The notes under the pieces: model-generated | What the model was told of the DNA's origin: nothing | Databases searched by the model: none | The model's input: only the letters and a program-made list of their open reading frames with translations | Part shown: in pieces, positions 1 to 8,690 of the stretch | Numbering within the stretch: position 1 is the first letter of the stretch | Layout: each line of letters opens with the position of its first letter | Origin: Rhabdochlamydiaceae bacterium | Lineage (GTDB): Bacteria > Chlamydiota > Chlamydiia > Chlamydiales > Rhabdochlamydiaceae | Assembly: GCA_019745395.1 (NCBI GenBank) | Contig: JAIETG010000015.1 | Location: forward strand, 1-64,000 | Reading direction: 5' to 3' | DNA length: 64,000 nt | Program-made: the position numbers and the translations under genes

Positions 1-76
1 ATTTGTGACTCCTTTAACCTTAAGTTTTATCACAAACCTTTAATTTCAGCTGGACCTATTTATGGGGAGCAGGTCA
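1..76 (+). repeat. IS30-like element end, copy 1 (inverted copy at 58622-58696)
   Basis: The first 76 bases match the reverse complement of 58622-58696. Over the best 58 bases (19-76 here) 52 are identical, and both copies stop matching right after the shared bases GAGCAGGTCA. The distant copy lies directly downstream of an IS30 transposase fragment, so I infer that this is the 3' end of an IS30-family element whose body lies left of the window. The copy here supplies the ATG of the truncated kinase-like frame that follows. Confidence 0.6.
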
Positions 77-637
77 GTTTCATTAAAAAATATTCTACTC
101 GAAGAAAGAGTTGATGATGAAGGATTTTCAAGGCTAGTATCTTATCTTACTGATTTTGGCTCTGCAAAATCGTGGGGAGCTAGCCAAGATAGAAAATTCG
201 ATGATTATGTCCGTTGGGATCCTTGCAAATGCTTTGCAGACATCAATACTCCTCTTACGGATTGGTATGGATTTATTGTTACAAATATCCTGGCATGGTT
301 TCCTGAAATGACAGCCCATTTAAAGTGGGAAAATTTTATTTCTATACGTCGAATGGTTTTTGAAAATGAGTCTCGAGGAGATTTTTTCCCAGATGCTTTT
401 TATTGGACAGGCCCTAAGTGTTTTCAGGATCTCCCCCTTGATCAGCAGCAGATCTGGCATCTATTTATTTCCATTTGTAGAAAGAGCGCCCAACTTCATT
501 TGCATTTTAAAGATAACTTAGAAGAGATTTCTAAGGAAGATGTCGAACAGGCAATGATTGAGATCAAAGCTTCAGAGATTATAAACCAGTGCCTTCATTT
601 TGCTGATATGATGTGCGAACAGACTAAGCCCTTGTAA
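62..637 (+). pseudogene. protein-kinase-like C-terminal fragment, 5'-truncated by a repeat
   Basis: The 191-residue frame reads like the C-terminal lobe of a eukaryotic-type protein kinase. It has a piece resembling the end of the catalytic loop (VSLKNILL, residues 6-13), then LTDFGSAK (about residues 29-36) as the magnesium-binding DFG motif, then an Asp-Trp-Tyr-Gly stretch at the position of helix F. Everything upstream of the catalytic loop is missing: the same frame has a stop at 41-43, and the sequence before base 77 belongs to a repeat found again at 58.6 kb. The ATG at 62 lies inside that repeat and has no convincing ribosome binding site. The fragment is therefore probably a remnant of a kinase-like effector, not an active kinase. 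The kinase assignment rests on motif reading only. Its end overlaps the convergent gene at 624 by 14 bases. Confidence 0.45.
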
Positions 638-1340
638 TTGTCAGATGTTTTTTAGGGATGTTTAGCATGGTTTTTATCGGAGAAAACATATTTGTAATGT
701 AGCAATTGACCTTTCCTAGAGTTTTTTGTAAGAGAGTCTCTTTATAGTAGAGCTTATTTTTGATGATATAATCAAGTTCTCTAGGTGGAATTCTATCTAA
801 TATTGTACCAGACAAAGGTTTAGTTCCTTTGTAGAGCTCAGGATGAGTTTTAAGGTAGTTGCGTATCTTTGAAGAAGAACATCCTTGTACTTCAGGTATA
901 GTATAGATGATTTCTTTGTCTTTTAGATTAGTAGTATAGTCAGCATTTTCCCCGTACCTTAACCCAATACAAATACCTTGGAAATCACTTTTTGTTCTTT
1001 TGCAGTATTTTTCCCAAATGTCTTCTCCCATGAGGTTGATGACATAGGCTCTTTCAAGGAGGTATTTTTTTGTTACATCTTTTCCCCAGGGAGATACGCA
1101 TACATTATCCAAACTACTAAATAATTCTAAAGCTGTTTGTCTACGAATTTCCCAAGAGGATCTGTTAGGTTTATTGCTGTTAGTTCCTTTTGAAACAATT
1201 ACTACAGCTCCAACTGCCTTAGTCTTTTCTAGAGCTGATTTTACAGTTGATAGATGTCCTTCATGAGCAGGGTCAAAACTACCACAATAATAGAGAATGG
1301 CATTATGACGGCATTTTTTGGGAAGGTTAAACAGATCCAT
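624..1340 (-). CDS. cytidylyltransferase-like nucleotidyltransferase (NadD/CoaD superfamily)
   Basis: The 238-residue protein starts with a nucleotidyltransferase alpha/beta phosphodiesterase signature: GSFDPAHEGH (about residues 21-30) contains the HxGH motif that binds the nucleotide triphosphate, and GCSSSKIRNYL (about residues 153-163) corresponds to the ISSTxIR motif. Such enzymes transfer AMP or CMP onto nicotinate mononucleotide, phosphopantetheine or related phosphates in the cytoplasm. Length and the two motifs favour a NadD-like fold, but the substrate cannot be fixed, and the C-terminal 60 residues look unlike standard NadD. A weak AAAGG lies before the ATG. It follows the glycosyltransferase gene by 17 bases on the same strand, so the two are probably cotranscribed. 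Confidence 0.7.
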   Translation of the reverse strand: MDLFNLPKKCRHNAILYYCGSFDPAHEGHLSTVKSALEKTKAVGAVVIVSKGTNSNKPNRSSWEIRRQTALELFSSLDNVCVSPWGKDVTKKYLLERAYVINLMGEDIWEKYCKRTKSDFQGICIGLRYGENADYTTNLKDKEIIYTIPEVQGCSSSKIRNYLKTHPELYKGTKPLSGTILDRIPPRELDYIIKNKLYYKETLLQKTLGKVNCYITNMFSPIKTMLNIPKKHLTITRA

Positions 1341-1357
1341 TCTATACGGCCTTTGAG

Positions 1358-3058
1358 TTATGCTTTTTCTGCTAAGAAAGGACTAGACAAAATTTGCATT
1401 AGTTGTTGTTCCCAGTCAGGAATGTAATAAGTAGAAAGAGGTTTTTTGCAAGTTTCGTATATTTGTTTTAGTATTTTTTCATTTTTTTTCAAAGGTTCGG
1501 AAAGACCGCAAGCTTGATTTGCAAGCGCGTTTCTATCTTCCCACTTATGGGATGGGATAGATACAGAAAGAACCTGTTTTCTTGCTGTTAAAGCTTCGGA
1601 GCTAGATGATCCCCCCATTTTAGAGATCCAAATATCAGCAGATTGCGCTACTTTTACCATTTCAGGACCTTCAAGAAATCCTCTAACATCCATAGTTATA
1701 GCCGTACCACTGAATGATTTATTATAAGAAGTTAAGTTTTTGGCTAGAGCTTGATTTCTTCCACAGACGAAAATTAAGTGCAGCCTTTCCTTTGCTTCGT
1801 ATTTTTCTTGGCAGATCTTATTTAAAATAGAGCGCACCTCACTTTCAATCCCATTATTTCCCATCATGACCAGACAGACTTTCACAGATGGGTCAATGCC
1901 CATTTCTTTTTTGAGCTTGTTCTGTTCTTGCTGAGAAATCTTTTTAAATCCATTTCTTACAGGTATTTGCAGGTCAATAAGCTGATTTTTAATCCCTTGA
2001 ATTTTAGGAAGGGTTTTTTCATAACTTATAGGTTCTGCAGTGGTGGGTTTGGTGAACTTGACAAGAGCATTTCTGAAAATGGTTTGAATTTGAGCAATTT
2101 CTTTAAGTTTAGAAGTGAACTTATTGTCTGTATGTACAAAGATCATTTTTCTATTAAGGCTATAGGCTATAGAAGCAAGTTGCGGCTTGTGGTCGGCAAC
2201 AGTCAATATTAGGTTGGGATTAAAAATGGCCAGTTTCTTGCGGATGACTTGGGTTGTTTTTCTCCACTGCGGAAGATATGACCAGTGGTGTATTTTCCAT
2301 AAGAAATTTGCCAAGGTAGGCATTCCTTTCCTTTGATAAAATTCTGTCCATATGTCCTCATGCCCTCTCCCAAAAATTTTGGGTTCAAACTCTTTTTCAA
2401 CCTCATCCACATCTATCATTTCTACAGTATATTTTTCTCTGATTAACTTGTCCTTCATTGCAATAGCTGGAGCTTTATGGCCTCCACCTCCGAGACCTGT
2501 ATAAAGGATGGCAACGCGTTTAGCTTCTTTGTGGATAGGTATTTCTCTGTCGATTTGATTTAAAAAATCAATAATTTGAGATTTGAGACCAGAGTCTTGA
2601 AACGCTGGGGAGTCCAGTTCTTCTAATAATCGTTTTTCTTTAGAAGCAACGCTTCCCAATATTTGGCAGTGTTTGAGAAGCCAGTTCTCGAATTTATATC
2701 GATCTTTATAGGAAAGGGATGGCTGAATTTTTTCATAAAATTTTGCTAATACAAGCGCTCGATCGATGTCATCTAGTTTTTCTGCTAACTTGTTTTCCAA
2801 AGAGCTTGAAAAAATGATAGATTTACATAAATGAGAAAAGATTGGGATAGTTTTCCTAAAAGTCGTAATGATGGGAATAGTTGAAGAATGAGATTCAATA
2901 GTTTGTAAAACTGTGGCCTTAAAAAGGGAGGGCGTTGGATCGGACTTTGATACGTGTTTTGGTGCTTCAGCTATCTTTGGAGTGATCTTTTCTTCGGTTG
3001 TACCGAAACATTTTTTAGTATAAATGTAGAAATTGTTTATTGCATTTAATGTGATCAT
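1358..3058 (-). CDS. MGDG-synthase-like glycosyltransferase (GT28 type)
   Basis: The central part begins with a glycine-rich nucleotide-sugar loop, LYTGLGGGGHKAPA (about residues 186-199), as in monogalactosyldiacylglycerol synthases and MurG-like GT-B enzymes. A histidine-aspartate stretch follows (FVHTDNKF, about residue 308). The C-terminal half has the donor-site pattern of the family, including SKMGGSSSSEALTA (about residues 480-493). About 180 residues precede the catalytic region, longer than in plant or bacterial MGDG synthases, and show no motif I recognise. The enzyme probably glycosylates a lipid or other acceptor at the membrane; the sugar and acceptor are unknown. AAGG lies 6-7 bases before the ATG. 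The nucleotidyltransferase gene follows within 20 bases. Confidence 0.7.
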   Translation of the reverse strand: MITLNAINNFYIYTKKCFGTTEEKITPKIAEAPKHVSKSDPTPSLFKATVLQTIESHSSTIPIITTFRKTIPIFSHLCKSIIFSSSLENKLAEKLDDIDRALVLAKFYEKIQPSLSYKDRYKFENWLLKHCQILGSVASKEKRLLEELDSPAFQDSGLKSQIIDFLNQIDREIPIHKEAKRVAILYTGLGGGGHKAPAIAMKDKLIREKYTVEMIDVDEVEKEFEPKIFGRGHEDIWTEFYQRKGMPTLANFLWKIHHWSYLPQWRKTTQVIRKKLAIFNPNLILTVADHKPQLASIAYSLNRKMIFVHTDNKFTSKLKEIAQIQTIFRNALVKFTKPTTAEPISYEKTLPKIQGIKNQLIDLQIPVRNGFKKISQQEQNKLKKEMGIDPSVKVCLVMMGNNGIESEVRSILNKICQEKYEAKERLHLIFVCGRNQALAKNLTSYNKSFSGTAITMDVRGFLEGPEMVKVAQSADIWISKMGGSSSSEALTARKQVLSVSIPSHKWEDRNALANQACGLSEPLKKNEKILKQIYETCKKPLSTYYIPDWEQQLMQILSSPFLAEKA

Positions 3059-3261
3059 ACTTGCCTTAAATAATTTTTCACAGATTATAAATTAACTGAT
3101 TTTTATTTTCGATATTTTAATTATTTTATTTATGTGAAAATTTTATTGTCTAGCAATGCAGGCGTTGTGTATTTTCATTTCTCCCAATAAACTAGATCTA
3201 GTTCAAGAGTATGGGCATACAATGTCAGGATAATTTCCGGGATTTACTTAACATGAGAAGA

Positions 3262-3288
3262 GCCTCATAAAAAAAATTTTTACGAGGC
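3262..3288 (-). terminator. hairpin after the AGCS permease gene
   Basis: GCCTCATAAAAA pairs with a TTTTTACGAGGC arm, giving a long AT-rich stem closed by GCCTC/GAGGC. It lies 14 bases beyond the stop codon of the permease gene on the minus strand, where a rho-independent terminator is expected. The palindrome could work on both strands. Confidence 0.55.
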
Positions 3289-3302
3289 GCTGAAGAGAAA
3301 AT

Positions 3303-4634
3303 TTACGCTAACTTAATTTGTTCCTTCAACAAGCGAACTCCTTTAAAAAGTCCGAACATGTGAGGAACTGCCATAAAACATAAAACAATATCAACTAACG
3401 ACCAAACCATTTGGACCTCTCCTAAAGACCCTAAACAGATCATAACGAGGGTCATAAGAATATAATAGCGTTGTTTTCTGTTTTGAGTCAGATACCCGTA
3501 GCACTGCCCTCCATTAAAGCTATTTCCCAAAATGGTCCCAAAACCAAATAAAAAAGCTATAATAGAAACGACCACAACACCTGCTACAGAAAAATACTGC
3601 TGATAAGAGGCTGTGACCATACTGATCCCTAAAGGTAGAGAAGGGTCTTGCCAAGTCTGAGTGATTAAAGCGACGCAACCAGATAAAAATGTAAGAGCGC
3701 CAGCACTAAAGGTTGAAACCATAGCAAGGGCCCCTTGAGCTCTAGGGTCCGTTGTTTCTGCTAAAGAATGAGGAATAGTTTGGGTTCCAAGACCAGCTTC
3801 TGTGGCATTTACCCCTTTAAAAATCCCCCAGCGAAGAGCTGCCACCGTGCCCCCTACTAAAGATCCGCTAGCTAAAGCATAGGGAGAAAAAGCAGATGTA
3901 AACACATCAGTAAATACTTTTCCGAGCTGATCTAAGTTTGAACCAATGATCCAAAAACTTGATCCTAAATATAAAAGAAACATGACAGGCACTAATTTAG
4001 CAGAAAAAGAACCAACTCTTCGAACTCCCCCTAACAGAGTTAATCCTACAAGTATAGATACAGCCATTCCAGAATAAATGGGAGATATCTGCCATTTTCC
4101 AAGAGAGGGAGAGCTGAGAACTGCAGATAATTGGTTTGCTTGCGCAGCAGACCAAACCATCATCAAGATCATACAGCAACCTGCATACCATTTAGCAGCT
4201 CTGGGAGAGAGAAGATGGGATAAATACTGCATGGGTCCTCCCATAATCCGTCCATCTGGGAGCTTTTTGCGATAAAGCACGCTTAAATGTACTTCTAAAT
4301 AGGTCGCGGCGCTACCAAAAAAAGCTGTTAACAAAAAGCCTAAAAGAGCTCCAGGGCCGCCTAGTCTAATCGCAATAACAGGGCCAACAATACTGGAAAT
4401 TCCAATCGTTGTTGACATCGCTGTAAAAAGTGCCTTGTAAGGAGGGAGACTATGCTTGCTGCCGGAAGAATTTCCTTTGTTAAAACATCCTTTTAAATGG
4501 GATAGCAATAAGGGAAGTAACCTTACTTGGATAAAACGGGTCTTGATCGACAGATAAATACTAGACCCTAAAATAAATACACACATCACAAATAGCAAAT
4601 GGTCTGCTAGCGTTTTAACGAAAGATTCTAACAT
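3303..4634 (-). CDS. sodium:alanine/glycine symporter, AGCS family
   Basis: The 443-residue, strongly hydrophobic protein has the pattern of AGCS amino-acid:cation symporters (AlsT/DagA): an N-terminal membrane helix, MSTTIGISSIVGPVIAIRLGGPGA (about residues 73-96) with the family Gly-rich loop, GGPMQYL in the following loop, and GVNATEAGLGTQ (about residues 275-286), which matches the conserved NATEAGLGT-type segment. It would import alanine or glycine across the inner membrane with sodium. The length is normal (440-480). AGGAG lies five bases upstream of the ATG. Chlamydia carries a related permease, in keeping with dependence on host amino acids. No neighbour on the same strand is close enough for an operon. 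Confidence 0.9.
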   Translation of the reverse strand: MLESFVKTLADHLLFVMCVFILGSSIYLSIKTRFIQVRLLPLLLSHLKGCFNKGNSSGSKHSLPPYKALFTAMSTTIGISSIVGPVIAIRLGGPGALLGFLLTAFFGSAATYLEVHLSVLYRKKLPDGRIMGGPMQYLSHLLSPRAAKWYAGCCMILMMVWSAAQANQLSAVLSSPSLGKWQISPIYSGMAVSILVGLTLLGGVRRVGSFSAKLVPVMFLLYLGSSFWIIGSNLDQLGKVFTDVFTSAFSPYALASGSLVGGTVAALRWGIFKGVNATEAGLGTQTIPHSLAETTDPRAQGALAMVSTFSAGALTFLSGCVALITQTWQDPSLPLGISMVTASYQQYFSVAGVVVVSIIAFLFGFGTILGNSFNGGQCYGYLTQNRKQRYYILMTLVMICLGSLGEVQMVWSLVDIVLCFMAVPHMFGLFKGVRLLKEQIKLA

Positions 4635-4856
4635 AAGCTCCTATCAATTAAGGAATTAACAAGTTTAAAAAATTTAATAAAAATAGGGTACTTAAGAAGA
4701 AGATGTGTTGCTTTCGCAACGCTGGAAACGAAAAAAAGAGACTTGAGGATATCTATACACGCAAAAATCCTTAATACAATTGGCGTGATCATCGCATATA
4801 GATGGATTTTGCAACAGAAAAAAATCCATGAACAATTTACGGGTCCATAGGAATTA

Positions 4857-5259
4857 CTAGATAAAACGCTCTTTTACAAGAACTTTTTTCCCTTGAAAAG
4901 CTAGTCCTAGAGCGAGAATTTTCCGAACATTACAAGACAAAAGATCCAGAGCATACCGCTCTACTTCAATTTGTCTTAGGGCATCTTCCGCTGCCTTTTC
5001 TAAATCTTCTGCTAATTTGACTTTTTTAAATTCCATGATGATGCCTAAAGCTGAAGGATTTTTAGGGATTAAACAAACATCATACCGTCCATATCCGCTT
5101 TCTCGATTCGATCTTTCCAAAACGTCTAGGCCGTGGTATGAGAATAACTTCTGTACCTAAACTGATTACTTCTTCAATAAACAAGGTTTTGTCTACATAA
5201 GAAAAATCTTCTTCGACAATCTTCTTATAGTCCGAAATTCCAATAGGCAACCGTTTCAT
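4857..5259 (-). pseudogene. deleted AAA-ATPase-like / PD-(D/E)XK (DUF1703-type) gene
   Basis: Two pieces of one protein type are joined out of frame. From 5259 the minus strand reads MKRLPIGISDYKKIVEE, then VDKTLFIEEV and IPRPRRFGK, which is the typical start of the AAA-ATPase-like family up to just before its Walker A motif; AAGGA precedes this ATG. In another frame from about 5120 it reads SNRESGYGRYDV and IIMEFKKV, which is the PD-(D/E)XK nuclease-like C-terminal domain (Asp plus Glu-x-Lys). Intact members have about 500 residues, so roughly 350-400 residues, including the whole ATPase core, are missing, and the junction near 5120 shifts the frame. The 87-residue frame at 4857-5120 might still be translated but would be only a nuclease-domain stub. 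Confidence 0.75.
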
Positions 5260-5343
5260 TAGTCAAATCCTTAAGTGCATTTTTCATTATAGAGGTCTTT
5301 ACTTAAATATAAAAGCAAAGTCTACCTCACTCTTTTGGATTAC

Positions 5344-6822
5344 TTAAGTTGGATTAAGATCCGGCAATTTTTCTTTTTTATCATTTTTAGGAGCTTTTTT
5401 TACTACAACTGGCTGAACAGGTTCTACTTTTACAGGTGCCTTTTTTACCTCTCCAGGAACCTCTGTAAGGCGCACTATTTTTTTCTGTAGCATGACTCCT
5501 AACAAAACCGCAGCAATCAGCATGATGGCAAGCCCTACTATTATCGCGTATAGTATGGGATCTCTTTGCACAATGACAGTCTGAGGTTCGGCTTTGATTG
5601 CAAGCTCACTAGGAGCTAATTTAGCAGCAGGCATTACCTGAAAAGTCCTAGCAGGAATGGTTGCAATACATTTCTCTTTTTTAACGACATCCCACCAAGC
5701 AACGGAGATTTCAGGAAGTGTTAAGGAGCCTGACTGCTCAGGAATGAGTGTATACAGCTCTTTACGAGAGCTTTTAACGACGCCATCTTTCACTTCATCT
5801 GCAAGTTCTGGACTGTCAGCATAGATTTTAAAAGGAGCATTTTTGACTTGTAGATCATTTAAGCTGGGAAGCTGACCTGACTTCATTCCTTCAGCAGTAA
5901 TGATAAAACTTCGAGTAAAGGGATCTCCTGCCTGTAGAGATTGAGATGGATCCCAGATTTCTTCAATCTTCAAAGACTTGGCCGGTAACCATGGAACCAT
6001 GCTGAGAGCTGCAGGCTGTACATCTATAGTAGTTGGTTCGGTTTTTAACATAAAAGGCTGTATTTGATCAAATCCCTGCATCATTAAAAAAGGATCAAAG
6101 TTATGATCAAATAACGAATTTCCGTGAGCTTTTCTTTTTATCGGAACGCCCCCTTGAATAATGGCAGGAGGGATGTTTAAAGCCCCAGCCTTTAATGGGG
6201 TGATTAGGTAGCTGAACTCAATGATGTCTTCACGCATTCCCCCGACAATCTGATGATAAATTTTAGGATCGCCATTTGTCTCTACCATGGCGTCTCTTAC
6301 CTCGGGCTTGTTCAGTTGGAGATTTACTAGATTTTTCTTAGAAATGAGCTTGATGGTGTAAATGAACGGTTCATTTTTATAAGGCTTTTCATTGCTTACC
6401 TCAGCTTTAAAAACAACGCCATCCTCTTCAGGAGATTCTGAATTTCCAGAAGTTATACCTTCCATAACATGGATCACAATAGGCTCGCTAGAAAGTCGTC
6501 CCTCTGATGTGTCTATACTGATAGATTCAATCTCTAAATTCCCCACTTCCTGAGGAATCAGAGTGATTTTCCAAGTTACACTAGAAGTTGCACTTCCATT
6601 GACCACGACAGTGTTAGACGCTTGTTGTTGAGAGTGGATCAAAAATGATTTTCTTAAAGAATTAAGAACAGGAATCCCTTTGGCGGTTGCATCTTTCAAT
6701 GTTAACTGTAAAACAAGGCTCTCCCCTTCATTGATTTGAGTGCGATTGACCGTCGCTGTAAATTCTCCAGAAAAAAGAAAAAATGGCATTAACAAAAATA
6801 AAAAAATCCAATGTCTTACCAT
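5344..6822 (-). CDS. batD: BatD-like protein (aerotolerance operon)
   Basis: The 492-residue protein begins with a signal peptide (HWIFLFLLMPFFLFSGEF), followed by FTATVNRTQINEGESLVLQLT, the usual beginning of BatD proteins, and beta-rich immunoglobulin-like repeats. A single C-terminal membrane helix lies at about residues 414-437, followed by a lysine- and valine-rich cytoplasmic tail. BatD sits in the inner membrane with its bulk in the periplasm and works with the VWA proteins BatA and BatB; the exact role of the system is unsettled (oxygen tolerance, envelope stress). It is the last gene of the moxR-bat operon and overlaps batB by 7 bases, so it is probably translationally coupled. Confidence 0.85.
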   Translation of the reverse strand: MVRHWIFLFLLMPFFLFSGEFTATVNRTQINEGESLVLQLTLKDATAKGIPVLNSLRKSFLIHSQQQASNTVVVNGSATSSVTWKITLIPQEVGNLEIESISIDTSEGRLSSEPIVIHVMEGITSGNSESPEEDGVVFKAEVSNEKPYKNEPFIYTIKLISKKNLVNLQLNKPEVRDAMVETNGDPKIYHQIVGGMREDIIEFSYLITPLKAGALNIPPAIIQGGVPIKRKAHGNSLFDHNFDPFLMMQGFDQIQPFMLKTEPTTIDVQPAALSMVPWLPAKSLKIEEIWDPSQSLQAGDPFTRSFIITAEGMKSGQLPSLNDLQVKNAPFKIYADSPELADEVKDGVVKSSRKELYTLIPEQSGSLTLPEISVAWWDVVKKEKCIATIPARTFQVMPAAKLAPSELAIKAEPQTVIVQRDPILYAIIVGLAIMLIAAVLLGVMLQKKIVRLTEVPGEVKKAPVKVEPVQPVVVKKAPKNDKKEKLPDLNPT

Positions 6823-8690
6823 GGGTCAATCCCCTTCGTTGTTCCATTATTTTTAGATTCAATATAGAACTTGTTCTTTAAAAATGTTTTTGGGTCATTA
6901 GAGATCTGGTTTAACCAAAGATCTGCATCTAAATCTTCCTGGGATTTAAAAGCAGTAGCCTCTTCTTGTCCCCCATCGAGCTCTTGGGGACTCTTGTTTT
7001 CAGAGTTCTCGCTTAAGGAGTCTTTTTCCTGTGATTCCTCTAACTCAGAAAGATCTTGAGTATCTTGTGGTTTTTTGTCTTCTTCACCATCTTTACTCAA
7101 ACTTTTTTGCTTTTCAGATCCTTCAGATTCAGAGGGTTCTTTTTTTTGAGAATCATCGGATTTTGAATTTTTATTCGAATTTTTTTGATGGTCAGGTTTT
7201 CCTGAAGAAGAAGGATTTTCGCCGCTTTTCTGTTCTTTATCTTGAGAGTCATCAGAGTCTGACTTTTTACTCTCATCTCCTTTCTCATCAGGATCTTCTT
7301 CTTGTTCTTTCAGCAGTGTTTTTACAAGCTCAAGGTTGTCTTTGGCCTTAGTACAATCAGGCCACTTCTTAAGAACCTCTTCGTAAGCGTCGATCGCCTC
7401 TTGATACTTTTGCTGCATAGCAAGAGCATTTCCTAGGTTATACGCAGCTCCTAAAGCTACTTCTTCTCGAGCAGATAGCAAAAACATCTCCTCAGCTTTG
7501 GCAAAATTGCCAGCTTTGTAATAAGCAACCCCTAATCTATAGGGATCTTTAAACGTTTGAGTCGCCGTTTCATAGTCCTCGGCATTCATAGCGATCTGGC
7601 CTAACTCTTCAGAATTTTTAAAATAACTTGATGGAGTGGCTGCGTCTAATTTCAAAAATGGAATGAAAAAAGCAAGGATCGTAGAAAACACATAACCTCT
7701 TCTAAACCACCATAAGACAACAGGTAAAGCTGGAAGGACTAACAAATAGAAACTCTCATCCCAAATTCGATTCTTTTTACCTATGTTCATTTGCGTTTCA
7801 GAACGTTTTTCCAGTTCTTTCAAAATGATTGCTTCGTCATGATCTAAATATTGCGCCTCTAAATAGTGTCCATTTCCGACTTTACTAATGCTTAAAAGAC
7901 TTTCTTTTTCTAATCTAGAAAGAATAGGACTTCCATTTTTTTTAACAACGTTGCCTTGGCTATCTTGTAAAATGGCCCCATCAAGGGATCCAACTCCCAT
8001 CACATGAACAACAAAACCTTTTTCTACGAGCTTTTTGGCAGTCCCCATAGCACTAGCATCTTCAAATCCCCCGTCACTGATCACAAGAATGGCTTTATTA
8101 TTTCCAGGTTCAGATTCTAACATCGTAGATGCCATATTCAGAGCTGAAGAAAGCCTACTTCCTTGGAGATAAACTAGATCTGTTTCTAGGGAGGGTAAAA
8201 GATGCCGGATCATTTCTTTATCATCTGTTATGGGAGCTATCATATGAGGATCTGCGGCAAAAGCAACGAGCCCTATTTTAGTTGCTTTGGAAAGATTGAT
8301 AAGATTTTCAATCTTCTGTTTTGAGCGAATGAGTCTGGAGGGCTTGATATCCGTTGCATTCATGGACTCTGACAGGTCCAGTAATATTACAAGACTTTGG
8401 TCGCGAGAAAATGTCTCCATTTCTCGAAAATCCCATCTAGGACCTGCGAGAGCTACAGTACAACAAACCCAGACTGCCGACCATAAACACAAAGTTTTTC
8501 CTAGGGAAGATTTTTTATTCGAAGGATTGACGAGTAGATAGGGAAGTAAATGTTTATCGATAAATTTTTCTAAGTGTTTAGTAGAGTGTGGCGCTTGGTG
8601 AAAAAGAACAAACAAAGCCCATACGAAGGGAACAACAAGTGTAGCCCATAACCATAAAGGGTAAGCAAAATGTATCTCTCTAAGACTCAT
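6816..8690 (-). CDS. batB: BatB/BatC fusion: VWA domain, TPRs and charged tail
   Basis: I choose the ATG at 8690 because AGGAGAG lies about 8 bases upstream; a longer frame to 8732 has no such site. The 624-residue product has two N-terminal membrane helices, a von Willebrand A domain with the MIDAS motif DLSESMNAT (about residues 103-111), further helices at about residues 310-350, and TPRs (YYKAGNFAKAEEMF, then AYNLGNALAMQQKY). A roughly 140-residue S/K/D/E-rich low-complexity stretch follows. The C-terminal segment DLWLNQISNDPKTFLKNKF resembles the conserved end of other BatB-type VWA-TPR proteins. VWA plus TPR in one chain is a BatB-BatC fusion. The acidic tail is unusually long and its charge blocks are probably disordered. 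Confidence 0.85.
   Translation of the reverse strand: MSLREIHFAYPLWLWATLVVPFVWALFVLFHQAPHSTKHLEKFIDKHLLPYLLVNPSNKKSSLGKTLCLWSAVWVCCTVALAGPRWDFREMETFSRDQSLVILLDLSESMNATDIKPSRLIRSKQKIENLINLSKATKIGLVAFAADPHMIAPITDDKEMIRHLLPSLETDLVYLQGSRLSSALNMASTMLESEPGNNKAILVISDGGFEDASAMGTAKKLVEKGFVVHVMGVGSLDGAILQDSQGNVVKKNGSPILSRLEKESLLSISKVGNGHYLEAQYLDHDEAIILKELEKRSETQMNIGKKNRIWDESFYLLVLPALPVVLWWFRRGYVFSTILAFFIPFLKLDAATPSSYFKNSEELGQIAMNAEDYETATQTFKDPYRLGVAYYKAGNFAKAEEMFLLSAREEVALGAAYNLGNALAMQQKYQEAIDAYEEVLKKWPDCTKAKDNLELVKTLLKEQEEDPDEKGDESKKSDSDDSQDKEQKSGENPSSSGKPDHQKNSNKNSKSDDSQKKEPSESEGSEKQKSLSKDGEEDKKPQDTQDLSELEESQEKDSLSENSENKSPQELDGGQEEATAFKSQEDLDADLWLNQISNDPKTFLKNKFYIESKNNGTTKGIDPW

Noticed and set aside
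7031-7351. Plus-strand frame of about 100 codons across the low-complexity part of batB/C
   Set aside because: It is the mirror of the S/K/D/E-rich repeats; no start signal or protein-like sequence.
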